The notes below the pieces were generated by a model that was not told the origin of the DNA, searched no databases, and saw only the letters and a program-made list of their open reading frames with translations. From Acidimicrobiaceae bacterium (GTDB taxonomy: Bacteria; Actinomycetota; Acidimicrobiia; Acidimicrobiales; Ilumatobacteraceae), in contig JACJWF010000009.1 in assembly GCA_020637295.1 (NCBI GenBank), positions 1 to 64,000 of the forward strand: DNA of 64,000 bases. Direction: 5' to 3'. Below are positions 1-7,083 of the stretch, one piece after another; position 1 is the stretch's first letter; each line of letters opens with the position of its first letter. The translations under genes were made by a program, and so were the position numbers.

Positions 1-549
1 GATTGGCCGAAGTGGGTCGAGCAGCCGCTGTTCGCCGTGGTGTTCATCGCTGCGGTCGCGACGGGCTTCGTGGCGGCGAATCGTGTCGATGGCGCCCGGT
101 CGGGTGAGGACAGGGGGGTGAGTCCGGTCGTGGTCGTGCTGGTCATCGTGGCCATGCTCCTGCTGTCGCTGCTGGACGACTGGCCGGCGGATCGCTCCAC
201 GTGGCTCGGCCTCGTGTCCCTCGGTTACCTCTTGGGCGTCATGCAGCGAGGGTGGCTCGAGTCGTCCACCACCGCGGGGATGGCCGCCGGGCTCGATCGG
301 ATCACGATCGACCATGAGTCCGGCTCGGCGCCGCGAATCCGCGATCTCGACATCACGGTCGGCACCGTGGTGGCGCGTATGGCCGACGGATGGTCGGCAG
401 AGGAGATCGTCGCCGAGTACGCAGGGCTCGAGCCCGAGGACGTCCACGAGTGCCTCGTGTTCGCGGCGAGGACGGCAGGTCGCCGTTCCGCGGTGTCACT
501 TCGGCGTCCGTCGACCACCCGTCGACCTGCCATCGGTTCCCGGCGCTGA
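1..549 (+). CDS. Membrane protein with C-terminal DUF433-like domain (5' truncated by window)
   Basis: The reading frame is open to the first base of the window, so the true start lies upstream; the first in-window start is GTG 37. Two hydrophobic segments (VVFIAAVATGFVA and VVVVLVIVAMLLLSLL) precede a soluble tail. The tail reads like a complete DUF433 module: ITIDHESGSAPRIRD, then ITVGTVVARMADGWSAEEIV, then EDVHECLVFAAR. DUF433 proteins are usually small soluble antitoxin-like or DNA-binding proteins, so tethering to a membrane segment is unusual. The last ~20 residues are Arg/Ser-rich. No toxin partner is visible. Function unknown; domain call fairly secure. Confidence 0.6.
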   Translation, partial: DWPKWVEQPLFAVVFIAAVATGFVAANRVDGARSGEDRGVSPVVVVLVIVAMLLLSLLDDWPADRSTWLGLVSLGYLLGVMQRGWLESSTTAGMAAGLDRITIDHESGSAPRIRDLDITVGTVVARMADGWSAEEIVAEYAGLEPEDVHECLVFAARTAGRRSAVSLRRPSTTRRPAIGSRR

Positions 550-586
550 CTGGGTGCGCTGCGACGCCCCACCCGGTGAGTGGGGC

Positions 587-592
587 TACTGT
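587..592 (+). promoter_or_regulatory. Leaderless -10 element (TACTGT)
   Basis: TACTGT lies 7 nt before GTG 600, with no Shine-Dalgarno between them. This spacing recurs across the window and decides the start of the next gene. Confidence 0.5.
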
Positions 593-599
593 CGCCGAC

Positions 600-1076
600 G
601 TGGACGCGGCGACCCGGTCGATGCAACCGTTCGGAGCGCATCCGCCGCCCGCGCCGCCGCCTCCAACTCCCCCTGCGCCCTCGCGGTCGTGGGCGGCCTC
701 GGTCGTCGTCGGGTCCGCGGTTGCCGTGATCATCCTGGTGCCGGCGGTGGTGCTGGGCCGGCTGTCGTGGCACTGGAGCGTGAAGGCACCCCTGTGTCTC
801 GGCCTGGTACTCGCTGTCGGGTGGTTCGGCGGGCAGGCGCTGGAACGGATGGGCAGTCAGCCTCACTCGCGCCGCCAGCGGTTCGTGGAGAAGATGCTGT
901 TCTTGGCGCCGTTGTTCATCGGCATCCGAGGCGCCATCGACGGAATGACCCCTGGCGTCGTGATCGCGGGGCTCGGGTTCGGGGCGACGATGGGCATGAT
1001 CTTGCCAGAGTCGGACGATGGGTATCTGGCTCGGTGGCGACGCCGCCGCGCCGCGACCCGCGAGGCGTGCCGATGA
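600..1076 (+). CDS. Small membrane protein with proline-rich N-terminus
   Basis: Unrecognised protein of 158 aa. GTG 600 is chosen over ATG 621 because TACTGT sits 7 nt upstream. Residues ~10-35 are a Pro/Ala-rich cytoplasmic stretch (PPPAPPPPTPPAP). Three or four hydrophobic segments follow, among them VVVGSAVAVIILVPAVVL and LCLGLVLAVGWFGG, then an Arg-rich C-terminus. The gene overlaps the following tag gene by ATGA (1073-1076), suggesting co-translation, though no functional link is apparent. No catalytic motif is visible. Confidence 0.55.
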   Translation: MDAATRSMQPFGAHPPPAPPPPTPPAPSRSWAASVVVGSAVAVIILVPAVVLGRLSWHWSVKAPLCLGLVLAVGWFGGQALERMGSQPHSRRQRFVEKMLFLAPLFIGIRGAIDGMTPGVVIAGLGFGATMGMILPESDDGYLARWRRRRAATREACR

Positions 1077-1651
1077 CGGAGCGGCTGCGGGTCGGGGCGG
1101 ACGGGGTGGTCCGCTGCTGGTGGTGCGGGGAGGACCCGCTGTACGTGGGGTACCACGACGACGAGTGGGGCCACGAGGTCACGGCCGACACCCGCCTGTT
1201 CGAGAAGGTCTGCCTGGAGGGGTTCCAGTCCGGGCTGGCGTGGATCACGATCCTGCGCAAGCGCGAAGCCTTTCGGGCCGGGTTCGCCGGGTTCGACATC
1301 GACGCCGTGGCCGGGTTCGGCCCCGCCGACGTCGAGCGCCTGCTGGGCGACGCGGGCATCGTCCGCCACCGGGGCAAGATCGAGAGCACCATCAACAACG
1401 CGGCGCGGGCCCGGGAGTTGCGTGACGAGTTCGGCTCGCTGCACGCCTTCTTCTCCGGCTTCCGCCCCGAGGCGCACCAGCAGCCGACCCTCACCAGCGA
1501 ATTCCACGCCACCACGCCGGAGAGCACGGCCCTGTCGAAGGCGCTGAAGAAGCGGGGGTGGAGCTTCGTCGGCCCCACGACCATGTACGCCTTCATGCAG
1601 GCGATGGGCCTGGTGAACGACCACGTGATCGGCTGCGAACGCTCCCTCTGA
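1073..1651 (+). CDS. tag: DNA-3-methyladenine glycosylase I
   Basis: Base-excision repair enzyme that removes 3-methyladenine from alkylated DNA. The 192-aa product has the family N-terminus RCWWCGEDPLYVGYHDDEWG. The structural zinc site of E. coli Tag is matched by Cys15 and His28 (13 apart) and by C-terminal His184 and Cys188 (4 apart). The core GFQSGLAWITILRKREAFR is also conserved. ATG 1073 overlaps the stop of the upstream membrane-protein gene, so translation is probably coupled. Length is normal for the family (~190 aa). Confident assignment. Confidence 0.93.
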   Translation: MTERLRVGADGVVRCWWCGEDPLYVGYHDDEWGHEVTADTRLFEKVCLEGFQSGLAWITILRKREAFRAGFAGFDIDAVAGFGPADVERLLGDAGIVRHRGKIESTINNAARARELRDEFGSLHAFFSGFRPEAHQQPTLTSEFHATTPESTALSKALKKRGWSFVGPTTMYAFMQAMGLVNDHVIGCERSL

Positions 1652-1655
1652 CCCC

Positions 1656-1701
1656 GGTTGGAGGGTTTCGTGCTCGCCTCCGAGCCGGAAACCCTCCGAC
1701 C
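1656..1701. terminator. Bidirectional hairpin terminator between tag and dapD
   Basis: Fourteen-bp arms (1656-1669 and 1688-1701, one G-T pair) contain GGAGGGTTTC / GAAACCCTCC and enclose a nested GCTCG/CGAGC stem. It lies between converging genes, starting 5 bp after the tag stop. No strong T-run, as is common in high-GC actinobacteria. Confidence 0.65.
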
Positions 1702-1705
1702 CGGG

Positions 1706-2638
1706 TCAGTCGTTGGCGTGGAGGGCGGCGTTGAGGCCGTCCCACTTGGCGCTGCGGGGGAGGGCTTCCACGGAGCCGGTGCGGCTGTTGCGGCGGTAGA
1801 GCAGGCCGGCGGCGCCATTGAGTTGCCGGGCCTTCACGGTCTCGACGCCGTCCGCCCCGTGGACTGCCACCAGCGTGCCGGCGGTGACGTACAGCCCGGC
1901 CTCGACGATGCACTCGTCGCCCAGGCTGATGCCGATGCCGGCGTTGGCGCCCAGCAGGCAGCGCTCGCCGATGGTGACTTGCTGGGTGCCGCCGCCCGAC
2001 AGGGTGCCCATGATCGACGAGCCACCGCCGATGTCGCTGCCGTCGCCGACGATGACGCCCTGGGTGATGCGCCCCTCGACCATGGATGTGCCAAGCGTGC
2101 CGGCGTTGAAGTTCACGAAGCCCTCGTGCATCACCGTGGTGCCGGGGGCGAGATGAGCGCCGAGCCGCACCCGGTCGGCGTCGGCGATGCGCACGCCGGT
2201 CGGCACCACGTAGTCCGTCATCCGGGGGAACTTGTCCAGCCCGTGCACGGTGAGGACCCCGCCGTCGCGGCGCACCCGCCAGCGCAGTTCCTCCAGGCCC
2301 TCCACCGGGCACGGCCCGAGGTTGGTCCAGGCGACGTTGCTGAGCGTCCCGAACAGCCCGTCCAGGTTGATGGTGCGTGGCTGCATCAGCCGGTGGGACA
2401 GCAGGTGCAGCCGCAGGTAGGCGTCGGAGGCGTCCGCGGGCGCGTCGTCGGTGTCGATGTGGACCTGCACGGCCCGCACCCGCACCCGCCGAACCTCATC
2501 GGTGCGATCGGCCACGTTGTACGCCTCGAACTGCTCGGGGTCCGGCTCCTCGCCCAGGCCCAATTCGCGGAACCAGGTATCCAGCACCGTGCCGTCGTTC
2601 GTGATCGTGGCCAGCCCCCGGCCCCATGCAGCAGTCAT
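1706..2638 (-). CDS. dapD: 2,3,4,5-tetrahydropyridine-2,6-dicarboxylate N-succinyltransferase
   Basis: Succinylase step of the DAP/lysine pathway, which supplies meso-diaminopimelate for peptidoglycan. The 310-aa protein resembles the actinobacterial DapD group (M. tuberculosis protein ~317 aa) rather than the shorter proteobacterial type. An N-terminal domain contains RLHLLSHRLMQPRTINLDGL. The centre (about residues 150-260) is a left-handed beta-helix of hexapeptide repeats, visible in MHEGFVNFNAGTLGTSMVEG and GDGSDIGGGSSIMGTLSGGG. The Gly/Ser-rich turn and GANAGIGISLGDECIVEAG are typical. ATG 2638 has a purine-rich GGAGGGA upstream. Converges with tag. Confidence 0.92.
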   Translation of the reverse strand: MTAAWGRGLATITNDGTVLDTWFRELGLGEEPDPEQFEAYNVADRTDEVRRVRVRAVQVHIDTDDAPADASDAYLRLHLLSHRLMQPRTINLDGLFGTLSNVAWTNLGPCPVEGLEELRWRVRRDGGVLTVHGLDKFPRMTDYVVPTGVRIADADRVRLGAHLAPGTTVMHEGFVNFNAGTLGTSMVEGRITQGVIVGDGSDIGGGSSIMGTLSGGGTQQVTIGERCLLGANAGIGISLGDECIVEAGLYVTAGTLVAVHGADGVETVKARQLNGAAGLLYRRNSRTGSVEALPRSAKWDGLNAALHAND

Positions 2639-2711
2639 CTCACGTCCCTCCTTGTGGCCGCCAGGCTAGGTGCCAACCGAGTAGGTACCCCCATCCCGGG
2701 GTCGGAGTGGG

Positions 2712-2775
2712 CACTCGGATGAAGGCTGGCACTCGGGTCGGTTGGCGGGCACTCGGGTGGGCGGGATGGCACTCG
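2712..2775. repeat. Phased CACTCG repeat array, copy A
   Basis: Four copies of CACTCG (2712, 2730, 2750, 2770) in the context GGCACTCGGRTG, spaced 18-20 bp. They fill the 163-bp gap between the DUF2804 gene stop and the dapD start. The same unit recurs at 34.1 kb. Confidence 0.7.
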
Positions 2776-2801
2776 CACCGACGGGCCGGGGTGGCCGGCT
2801 G

Positions 2802-3818
2802 TCACCAGCGGTTGCGGGCCTCTTCGGCGAAGCCGCGGATGCCGTCGATCTCCACGGGCACGCCGTCGTCGCCCACCACCCGGCCGCTCCACGTGCCGAA
2901 GCACTGGTGGACCTCCATCTTCAGCAGCTTCACGTCGGTGACGTCGTAACGGTCGAACGTGGGGGTGAGCGTCACGTCCACCTGGTCGGACCCGGGCGTG
3001 CGCACCCGCCACGGCTGCATCGGGTCGTCCCACGAGTAGTCCCAGACCAGCTCCTCGCTGATCTTCGTCAGCCGGCCGTCGATGCACAGGGCGTTCTCCG
3101 TGGCGCCGGTTCCCTCGGTCCACTTGCCGCCGAACTGCAGCCCGACCAGCCGGCCGTCCTCCCCGTACCCCGAGGCGGCCGCCCAGTTCCACCGGTTGCG
3201 GTACTTCCAAATGCCCCGGCCCAGGTCCTGCACGCCCCAGGCGTCCTCGCCGACCTCCCACGTCCGGTCGCCCAGCCGCACCGTGCCGGTGGCCGGGCGG
3301 GTGTTCTGCTTGGACGTGAATTGGAAGCGCCGGTCGCTCCACGGGATCATCACGTTCAACCCCTCGTGGCCCGCCGGCTTGGCGACCCGGATGTCCACCT
3401 CCAGCGGCCCTTCCGGCGTCCGGGCGACCGACGTCTGCAACTCGGTGTGCGTCGTGGTCTCGGCGATCCGCAGGCGGAAGCCCTTGCCCACGTGCTGCGC
3501 TGCACCGTGGCAGACCAGTTCCGGCATCGAGAAGCCCCGGGCGAACGGCACCAGCACGCCGCCCCCGGCCTGCAGACCGGTCGAGTGCTCCATGACCCAC
3601 ACATTGGCCAGCCCGGCGTAGTCCACGTCGGCGTAGACGAACGACACCACCACCTCGGGGGTGTTGACGCACCAGTAGTCCCACTTCTTCTTGCGGCCCC
3701 AGGCTCGGCGCAGGTTGGCCCGCAGGAGCGGGGTGCGCGACCAGCCACGGGCCGCCGGGTTCAGCCGCCCGCGGGCGTCGCACTCGTCGACCGGCTCGGT
3801 GTACTCACGCTCGGCCAT
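2802..3818 (-). CDS. DUF2804 family protein
   Basis: 338-aa protein that matches the DUF2804 family by its overall pattern, including DYWCVNTPEVVVSFVYADVD near the N-terminus and RNRWNWAAASGYGEDGRLVG in the second half. The family has no established enzyme activity; the Trp/Tyr-rich beta-sheet character suggests a lipocalin- or hydroxyneurosporene-synthase-like fold (inference). No signal peptide or membrane segment. ATG 3818 is preceded by a good Shine-Dalgarno (GAGGAGG). A perfect 22-bp palindrome lies ~85 bp upstream and may be its operator. Confidence 0.75.
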   Translation of the reverse strand: MAEREYTEPVDECDARGRLNPAARGWSRTPLLRANLRRAWGRKKKWDYWCVNTPEVVVSFVYADVDYAGLANVWVMEHSTGLQAGGGVLVPFARGFSMPELVCHGAAQHVGKGFRLRIAETTTHTELQTSVARTPEGPLEVDIRVAKPAGHEGLNVMIPWSDRRFQFTSKQNTRPATGTVRLGDRTWEVGEDAWGVQDLGRGIWKYRNRWNWAAASGYGEDGRLVGLQFGGKWTEGTGATENALCIDGRLTKISEELVWDYSWDDPMQPWRVRTPGSDQVDVTLTPTFDRYDVTDVKLLKMEVHQCFGTWSGRVVGDDGVPVEIDGIRGFAEEARNRW

Positions 3819-3902
3819 GTGGGCCTCCTCAGGGTCTCGGCAGGGTCTCGGCGGCCGGAATCCCGGCGAAGTGACGCGGTCGCCCCCACCCCCACCAGGG
3901 AA

Positions 3903-3924
3903 GTGACGTGATATATCACGTCAC
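3903..3924. promoter_or_regulatory. Perfect 22-bp palindrome, candidate operator
   Basis: Half-site GTGACGTGATA is followed by its exact reverse complement. The AT-rich centre (GATATATC) stands out in this high-GC DNA. It lies between the lysS stop and the DUF2804 gene, so the most likely target is the DUF2804 promoter. A partial second half-site (GAAGTGACG) lies just upstream, near 3868. The regulator is unknown. Confidence 0.5.
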
Positions 3925-3967
3925 CTCGGGGGATGAGGACGGGCCGGGGTTGGGGGTTAGCGCGGGG

Positions 3968-5533
3968 CTAGAAGGCTTCGGGGCGGAGGGTGGGGAAGAG
4001 GATGACTTCCTTGATCGAGTTGACGCCGGCGATCAGCATCGCCACCCGGTCCATCCCGATGCCCAGGCCACCGGTGGGGGGCAGGCCGAACTCCAGCGCC
4101 CGCAGGTAGTCCTCGTCCACGCTGCCGCGCTCGGCGTCGCCGGCGTCCTTGGCGGCCTGCTCGTCCTCGAAGCGGGCCCGTTGCTCCACCGGGTCGTTCA
4201 GCTCGGAGTACCCGTTGGCCAGCTCCCGCCCGCCGACGAACAGCTCGAAGCGCTCCGTGAGGAACGGGTCGTGGCGGTCCACCCGGGCCAGCGGGCTGAT
4301 CTCCACCGGGTGCCCGGTGACGAACGTGGGCGCGATCAGCGTGTGCTCCGCCGTGTTCTCGAACAGCTCCTCGATGATCTTGCCGGAGCCCCACCGCGGG
4401 TTCACCGGCACGCCGTGCTGGGCGGCGAGGGCGCGCAGTTCCTCCACCGGCTGCGACGGGTGGACGGCGACGCCGGTGGCCTCGTGCACCAGGTCGATCA
4501 TCCGGGCCCGGCGCCACGGCTGGGCCAGGTCCACCGCCGTCTGGCCGCTGCCGTCCGGGTGGAAGATCTGCACCACGGACGAGCCGGTGGCGTCCACCGC
4601 GGCCCGGGTGATCAGCGTCTCGGTGATCTCGATCATCTCGCTGTAGTCGGCGAACGCCTGGTACAGCTCCATCATCGTGAACTCGGGGTTGTGACGGGTG
4701 CTGATGCCCTCGTTGCGGAAGATCCGGCCGATCTCGAACACGCGCTCCATGCCGCCGACGATCAGCCGCTTCAGGTGCAGCTCCAGCGCGATGCGCAGGA
4801 AGAGCTGCATGTCCAGGGTGTTGTGGTGGGTGATGAACGGGCGTGCGTGCGCGCCGCCGGCTTCCACGTGCAGGACCGGCGTCTCCACCTCGATGTAGCC
4901 GCGCTCGTGGAGGGTGTGGCGGAAGCTGGCGATGATGGCGTGGCGGACCCGGAACGTGCGCCGGGCCTCCTCGTTGACGATCAGGTCGGCGTAGCGCTGG
5001 CGGAAGCGGGTGTCGGTGTCCGTGAGGCCGTGCCACTTGTCCGGCATCGGGCGGACGGCCTTGGACAGCAGTTCCAGCCGTTGCACCTTCACGCTCAGCT
5101 CGCCCTTGCGCGTGGTCATGACCGTGCCGTGCACGCCCACCCAGTCGCCGAGATCGAGGTCGCGGATGGCGGCGAACAGGTCGTCGCCGACGACGGCCTT
5201 CGACACGAACAGCTGGACCTCGCCGTCGCGGTCCCGCATGGTGGCGAAGACCAGCTTGCCCTGCTCGCGCAGCAGCATCACCCGGCCGGCGACGGCGACC
5301 TCGGTGGAGGTCTCCGTGCCGGGCTCCAGGTCGCCGAACCGAGCCCGCAGGTCGTGCAGGGTGAGCGAGCGGTCGAAGCGGTACGGGTATGGGTTGGCGC
5401 CCGAGTCGCGCATCGCGTCCAGCTTCTGGAGGCGCTTGGCCTTCTCCGCGAGCAGCCCGCTGCCGGTGATGGTGTCGTCGGTTGCGGCGTCGCCCCCGGC
5501 GGGGAGCGGAAGGTCGTCGTGGTCGCTGCTCAC
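3968..5533 (-). CDS. lysS: Lysyl-tRNA synthetase, class II
   Basis: Charges tRNA-Lys with lysine in the cytoplasm. The 521-aa protein has the N-terminal OB-fold anticodon-binding domain (VAGRVMLLREQGKLVFATMR, then VGVHGTVMTTRKGELSV). The class II catalytic core follows, with motif 2 FRNEGISTRHNPEFTMMELY and motif 3 GLGIGMDRVAML. The start is GTG 5533, chosen because TACCGT lies 9 nt upstream on the minus strand, the usual leaderless arrangement here. An acidic, disordered ~25-residue N-terminal extension precedes the first conserved helix. Length and motifs are complete. Confidence 0.95.
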   Translation of the reverse strand: MSSDHDDLPLPAGGDAATDDTITGSGLLAEKAKRLQKLDAMRDSGANPYPYRFDRSLTLHDLRARFGDLEPGTETSTEVAVAGRVMLLREQGKLVFATMRDRDGEVQLFVSKAVVGDDLFAAIRDLDLGDWVGVHGTVMTTRKGELSVKVQRLELLSKAVRPMPDKWHGLTDTDTRFRQRYADLIVNEEARRTFRVRHAIIASFRHTLHERGYIEVETPVLHVEAGGAHARPFITHHNTLDMQLFLRIALELHLKRLIVGGMERVFEIGRIFRNEGISTRHNPEFTMMELYQAFADYSEMIEITETLITRAAVDATGSSVVQIFHPDGSGQTAVDLAQPWRRARMIDLVHEATGVAVHPSQPVEELRALAAQHGVPVNPRWGSGKIIEELFENTAEHTLIAPTFVTGHPVEISPLARVDRHDPFLTERFELFVGGRELANGYSELNDPVEQRARFEDEQAAKDAGDAERGSVDEDYLRALEFGLPPTGGLGIGMDRVAMLIAGVNSIKEVILFPTLRPEAF

Positions 5534-5677
5534 AGTCCATTGACGGTACCCGACGGGGTGCCGTCTTCCTGCGGTGATTGCCCCACGGGGCGGACCGAGC
5601 GGGCCCGCCGACCCCGGCGCGGGGGTGCTTGGTAACGTGTGCCGACCCTCCGCCTGCCAGAAAGGCCCCCCGCCCGC

Positions 5678-7051
5678 ATGCGCCTGCCCCGCTCGACGAC
5701 TGCCGCCTTCCTGGCCATCGCCGTCGCCGTCCCGGCGTTGACCCCGGCCATCGCTGCGGCGCCGTCGATCGACCAGGGAGGGGCCACGGCCACGGAACCC
5801 GCCCGCATCGGTGCCGTGGTGGAGACCGACGTCGTGTCCGTCTACCAGACCGGCCCGATCACGGCCTCCGTGCGCGACGCCACGCTGGCGGCCGCCGCCG
5901 CAGCAGGCGCCCAGGCGTCCATCGGGCGCGGCTTCACGGCCCCGATGTGGCAACTCCGCCGTGGCGCCACGTCCATCCAGATGGCCAGCGCCGTCGGCTA
6001 CGCGTTCCCCATGGCGGTCACGGCCCTCCCTGTGGAGACCATCCGCGCCGTGATGGGCCGCGAGGTGGCGGCACCCGTCGCCCAGGGCCAGGTGGTGATG
6101 GGCGCCACCACGGCAGCGTTGCGTGGCGCCCAGGTGGGTGACGTCATCGACATCGGCATGCGCGGCGGCGTCACCATCAGCTTCACCATCGGGCGCATCG
6201 GCAGCGAGGAGGAAGTGGGCGGCACGGAGATCGTGATGAGCCTGGAGCAGGCCGCGCTGCTCGGCGGCACCATCGACACCCGCGTGGTGATTTTCGGCTT
6301 CTTCGACCGCGCCGTGCTGGACGGCCAACTCGCCGCGTACGGGCTGTCATCCAACAGCAAGGTGCGCATCCGCCGCAGCTGGGACGCCCCGGACCCGGAC
6401 AACACCCTGGGCATGGCCGCCACCAAGACCATCCTCGGTGAGTTCGACATGAACTACGCCGGCGTCAGCACCTATGGCTGGACGGCCGTCGGTGCCGCCT
6501 GGCGCAACGCCTACCTGCCGGCGTCGCGAGAGACGTTCCCCACCGGCATCCGGGCGTACTGCAATGTGCAGGTGCGCGCCGACCTGGCGGCCGCGCTGCA
6601 GGAGGTGGCCACCACGTACCCGTCGCTGGTGGCAGCGTCGGCGAACCAATACTTCACGGGCATCGACGTCGCCAACACGAACAACGCTGGTGGCTGTGCC
6701 GTGCCGGGCCAGGCGCGGCTGAGCCGGATCACCCAGGCGCTGGGCAGTGTGTCGCGCCACTCGTGGGGCCAGCCGCTGGACACCAGCACGGTGGCCAACT
6801 GCCAGGGCTGCACCCCGAAGATGGACTGCCGCATCGTGCGCATCTTCCGCAAGCACGGCTTCGCATGGGGCGGCAACTTCCTCACCCCCGACGGGATGCA
6901 CTTCGAGTGGGTCGGCGAGCCGCGCAACACCCTGCAGTACCCGTCGAAGTACTGCGCCAACCTGCCTGGCGGGGCGCTGGCCGACACCGGCGAGCCACCC
7001 CCCGACTCGCGCAGCATCATGTTCGCCGACGACGGCCTGACGGCCGAGTAG
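5678..7051 (+). CDS. Secreted M15-family (VanY/DD-peptidase-like) metallopeptidase
   Basis: 457-aa exported protein with a Sec signal (AAFLAIAVAVPALTPAIAAA). The C-terminal ~100 residues are an M15-type domain: SRHSWGQPLD (His and Asp zinc ligands, about residues 358-367), GFAWGGNF, and DGMHFEW (third His ligand, ~406). Such enzymes cut D-Ala-containing peptidoglycan stems. The middle (~40-260) resembles a MacB/FtsX-type periplasmic domain (VVMGATTAALRGAQVGDVID, TEIVMSLEQAALLGG) but has no membrane helices; that reading is tentative. ATG 5678 is preferred over the upstream in-frame GTG 5639 because it begins the signal peptide and has AGAAAGG upstream. A possible -10 (TAACGT) is at 5633. Confidence 0.8.
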   Translation: MRLPRSTTAAFLAIAVAVPALTPAIAAAPSIDQGGATATEPARIGAVVETDVVSVYQTGPITASVRDATLAAAAAAGAQASIGRGFTAPMWQLRRGATSIQMASAVGYAFPMAVTALPVETIRAVMGREVAAPVAQGQVVMGATTAALRGAQVGDVIDIGMRGGVTISFTIGRIGSEEEVGGTEIVMSLEQAALLGGTIDTRVVIFGFFDRAVLDGQLAAYGLSSNSKVRIRRSWDAPDPDNTLGMAATKTILGEFDMNYAGVSTYGWTAVGAAWRNAYLPASRETFPTGIRAYCNVQVRADLAAALQEVATTYPSLVAASANQYFTGIDVANTNNAGGCAVPGQARLSRITQALGSVSRHSWGQPLDTSTVANCQGCTPKMDCRIVRIFRKHGFAWGGNFLTPDGMHFEWVGEPRNTLQYPSKYCANLPGGALADTGEPPPDSRSIMFADDGLTAE

Positions 7052-7070
7052 CGCCTCGCCGCCGCCGAGA

Positions 7071-7076
7071 TAGCCT
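7071..7076 (+). promoter_or_regulatory. Leaderless -10 element (TAGCCT)
   Basis: TAGCCT is 7 nt before GTG 7084, with no ribosome-binding site between. TAGCCT is the commonest variant of this element in the window. Confidence 0.6.
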
Positions 7077-7083
7077 CCCGCAC

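Noticed and set aside
2712..2775. CRISPR-like regular repeats
   Set aside because: The repeated unit is only ~12 bp with 18-20 bp period, so there is no room for spacers, and no cas gene is present.
3908..5635. 575-codon plus-strand frame over lysS
   Set aside because: Antisense shadow of a complete lysyl-tRNA synthetase.
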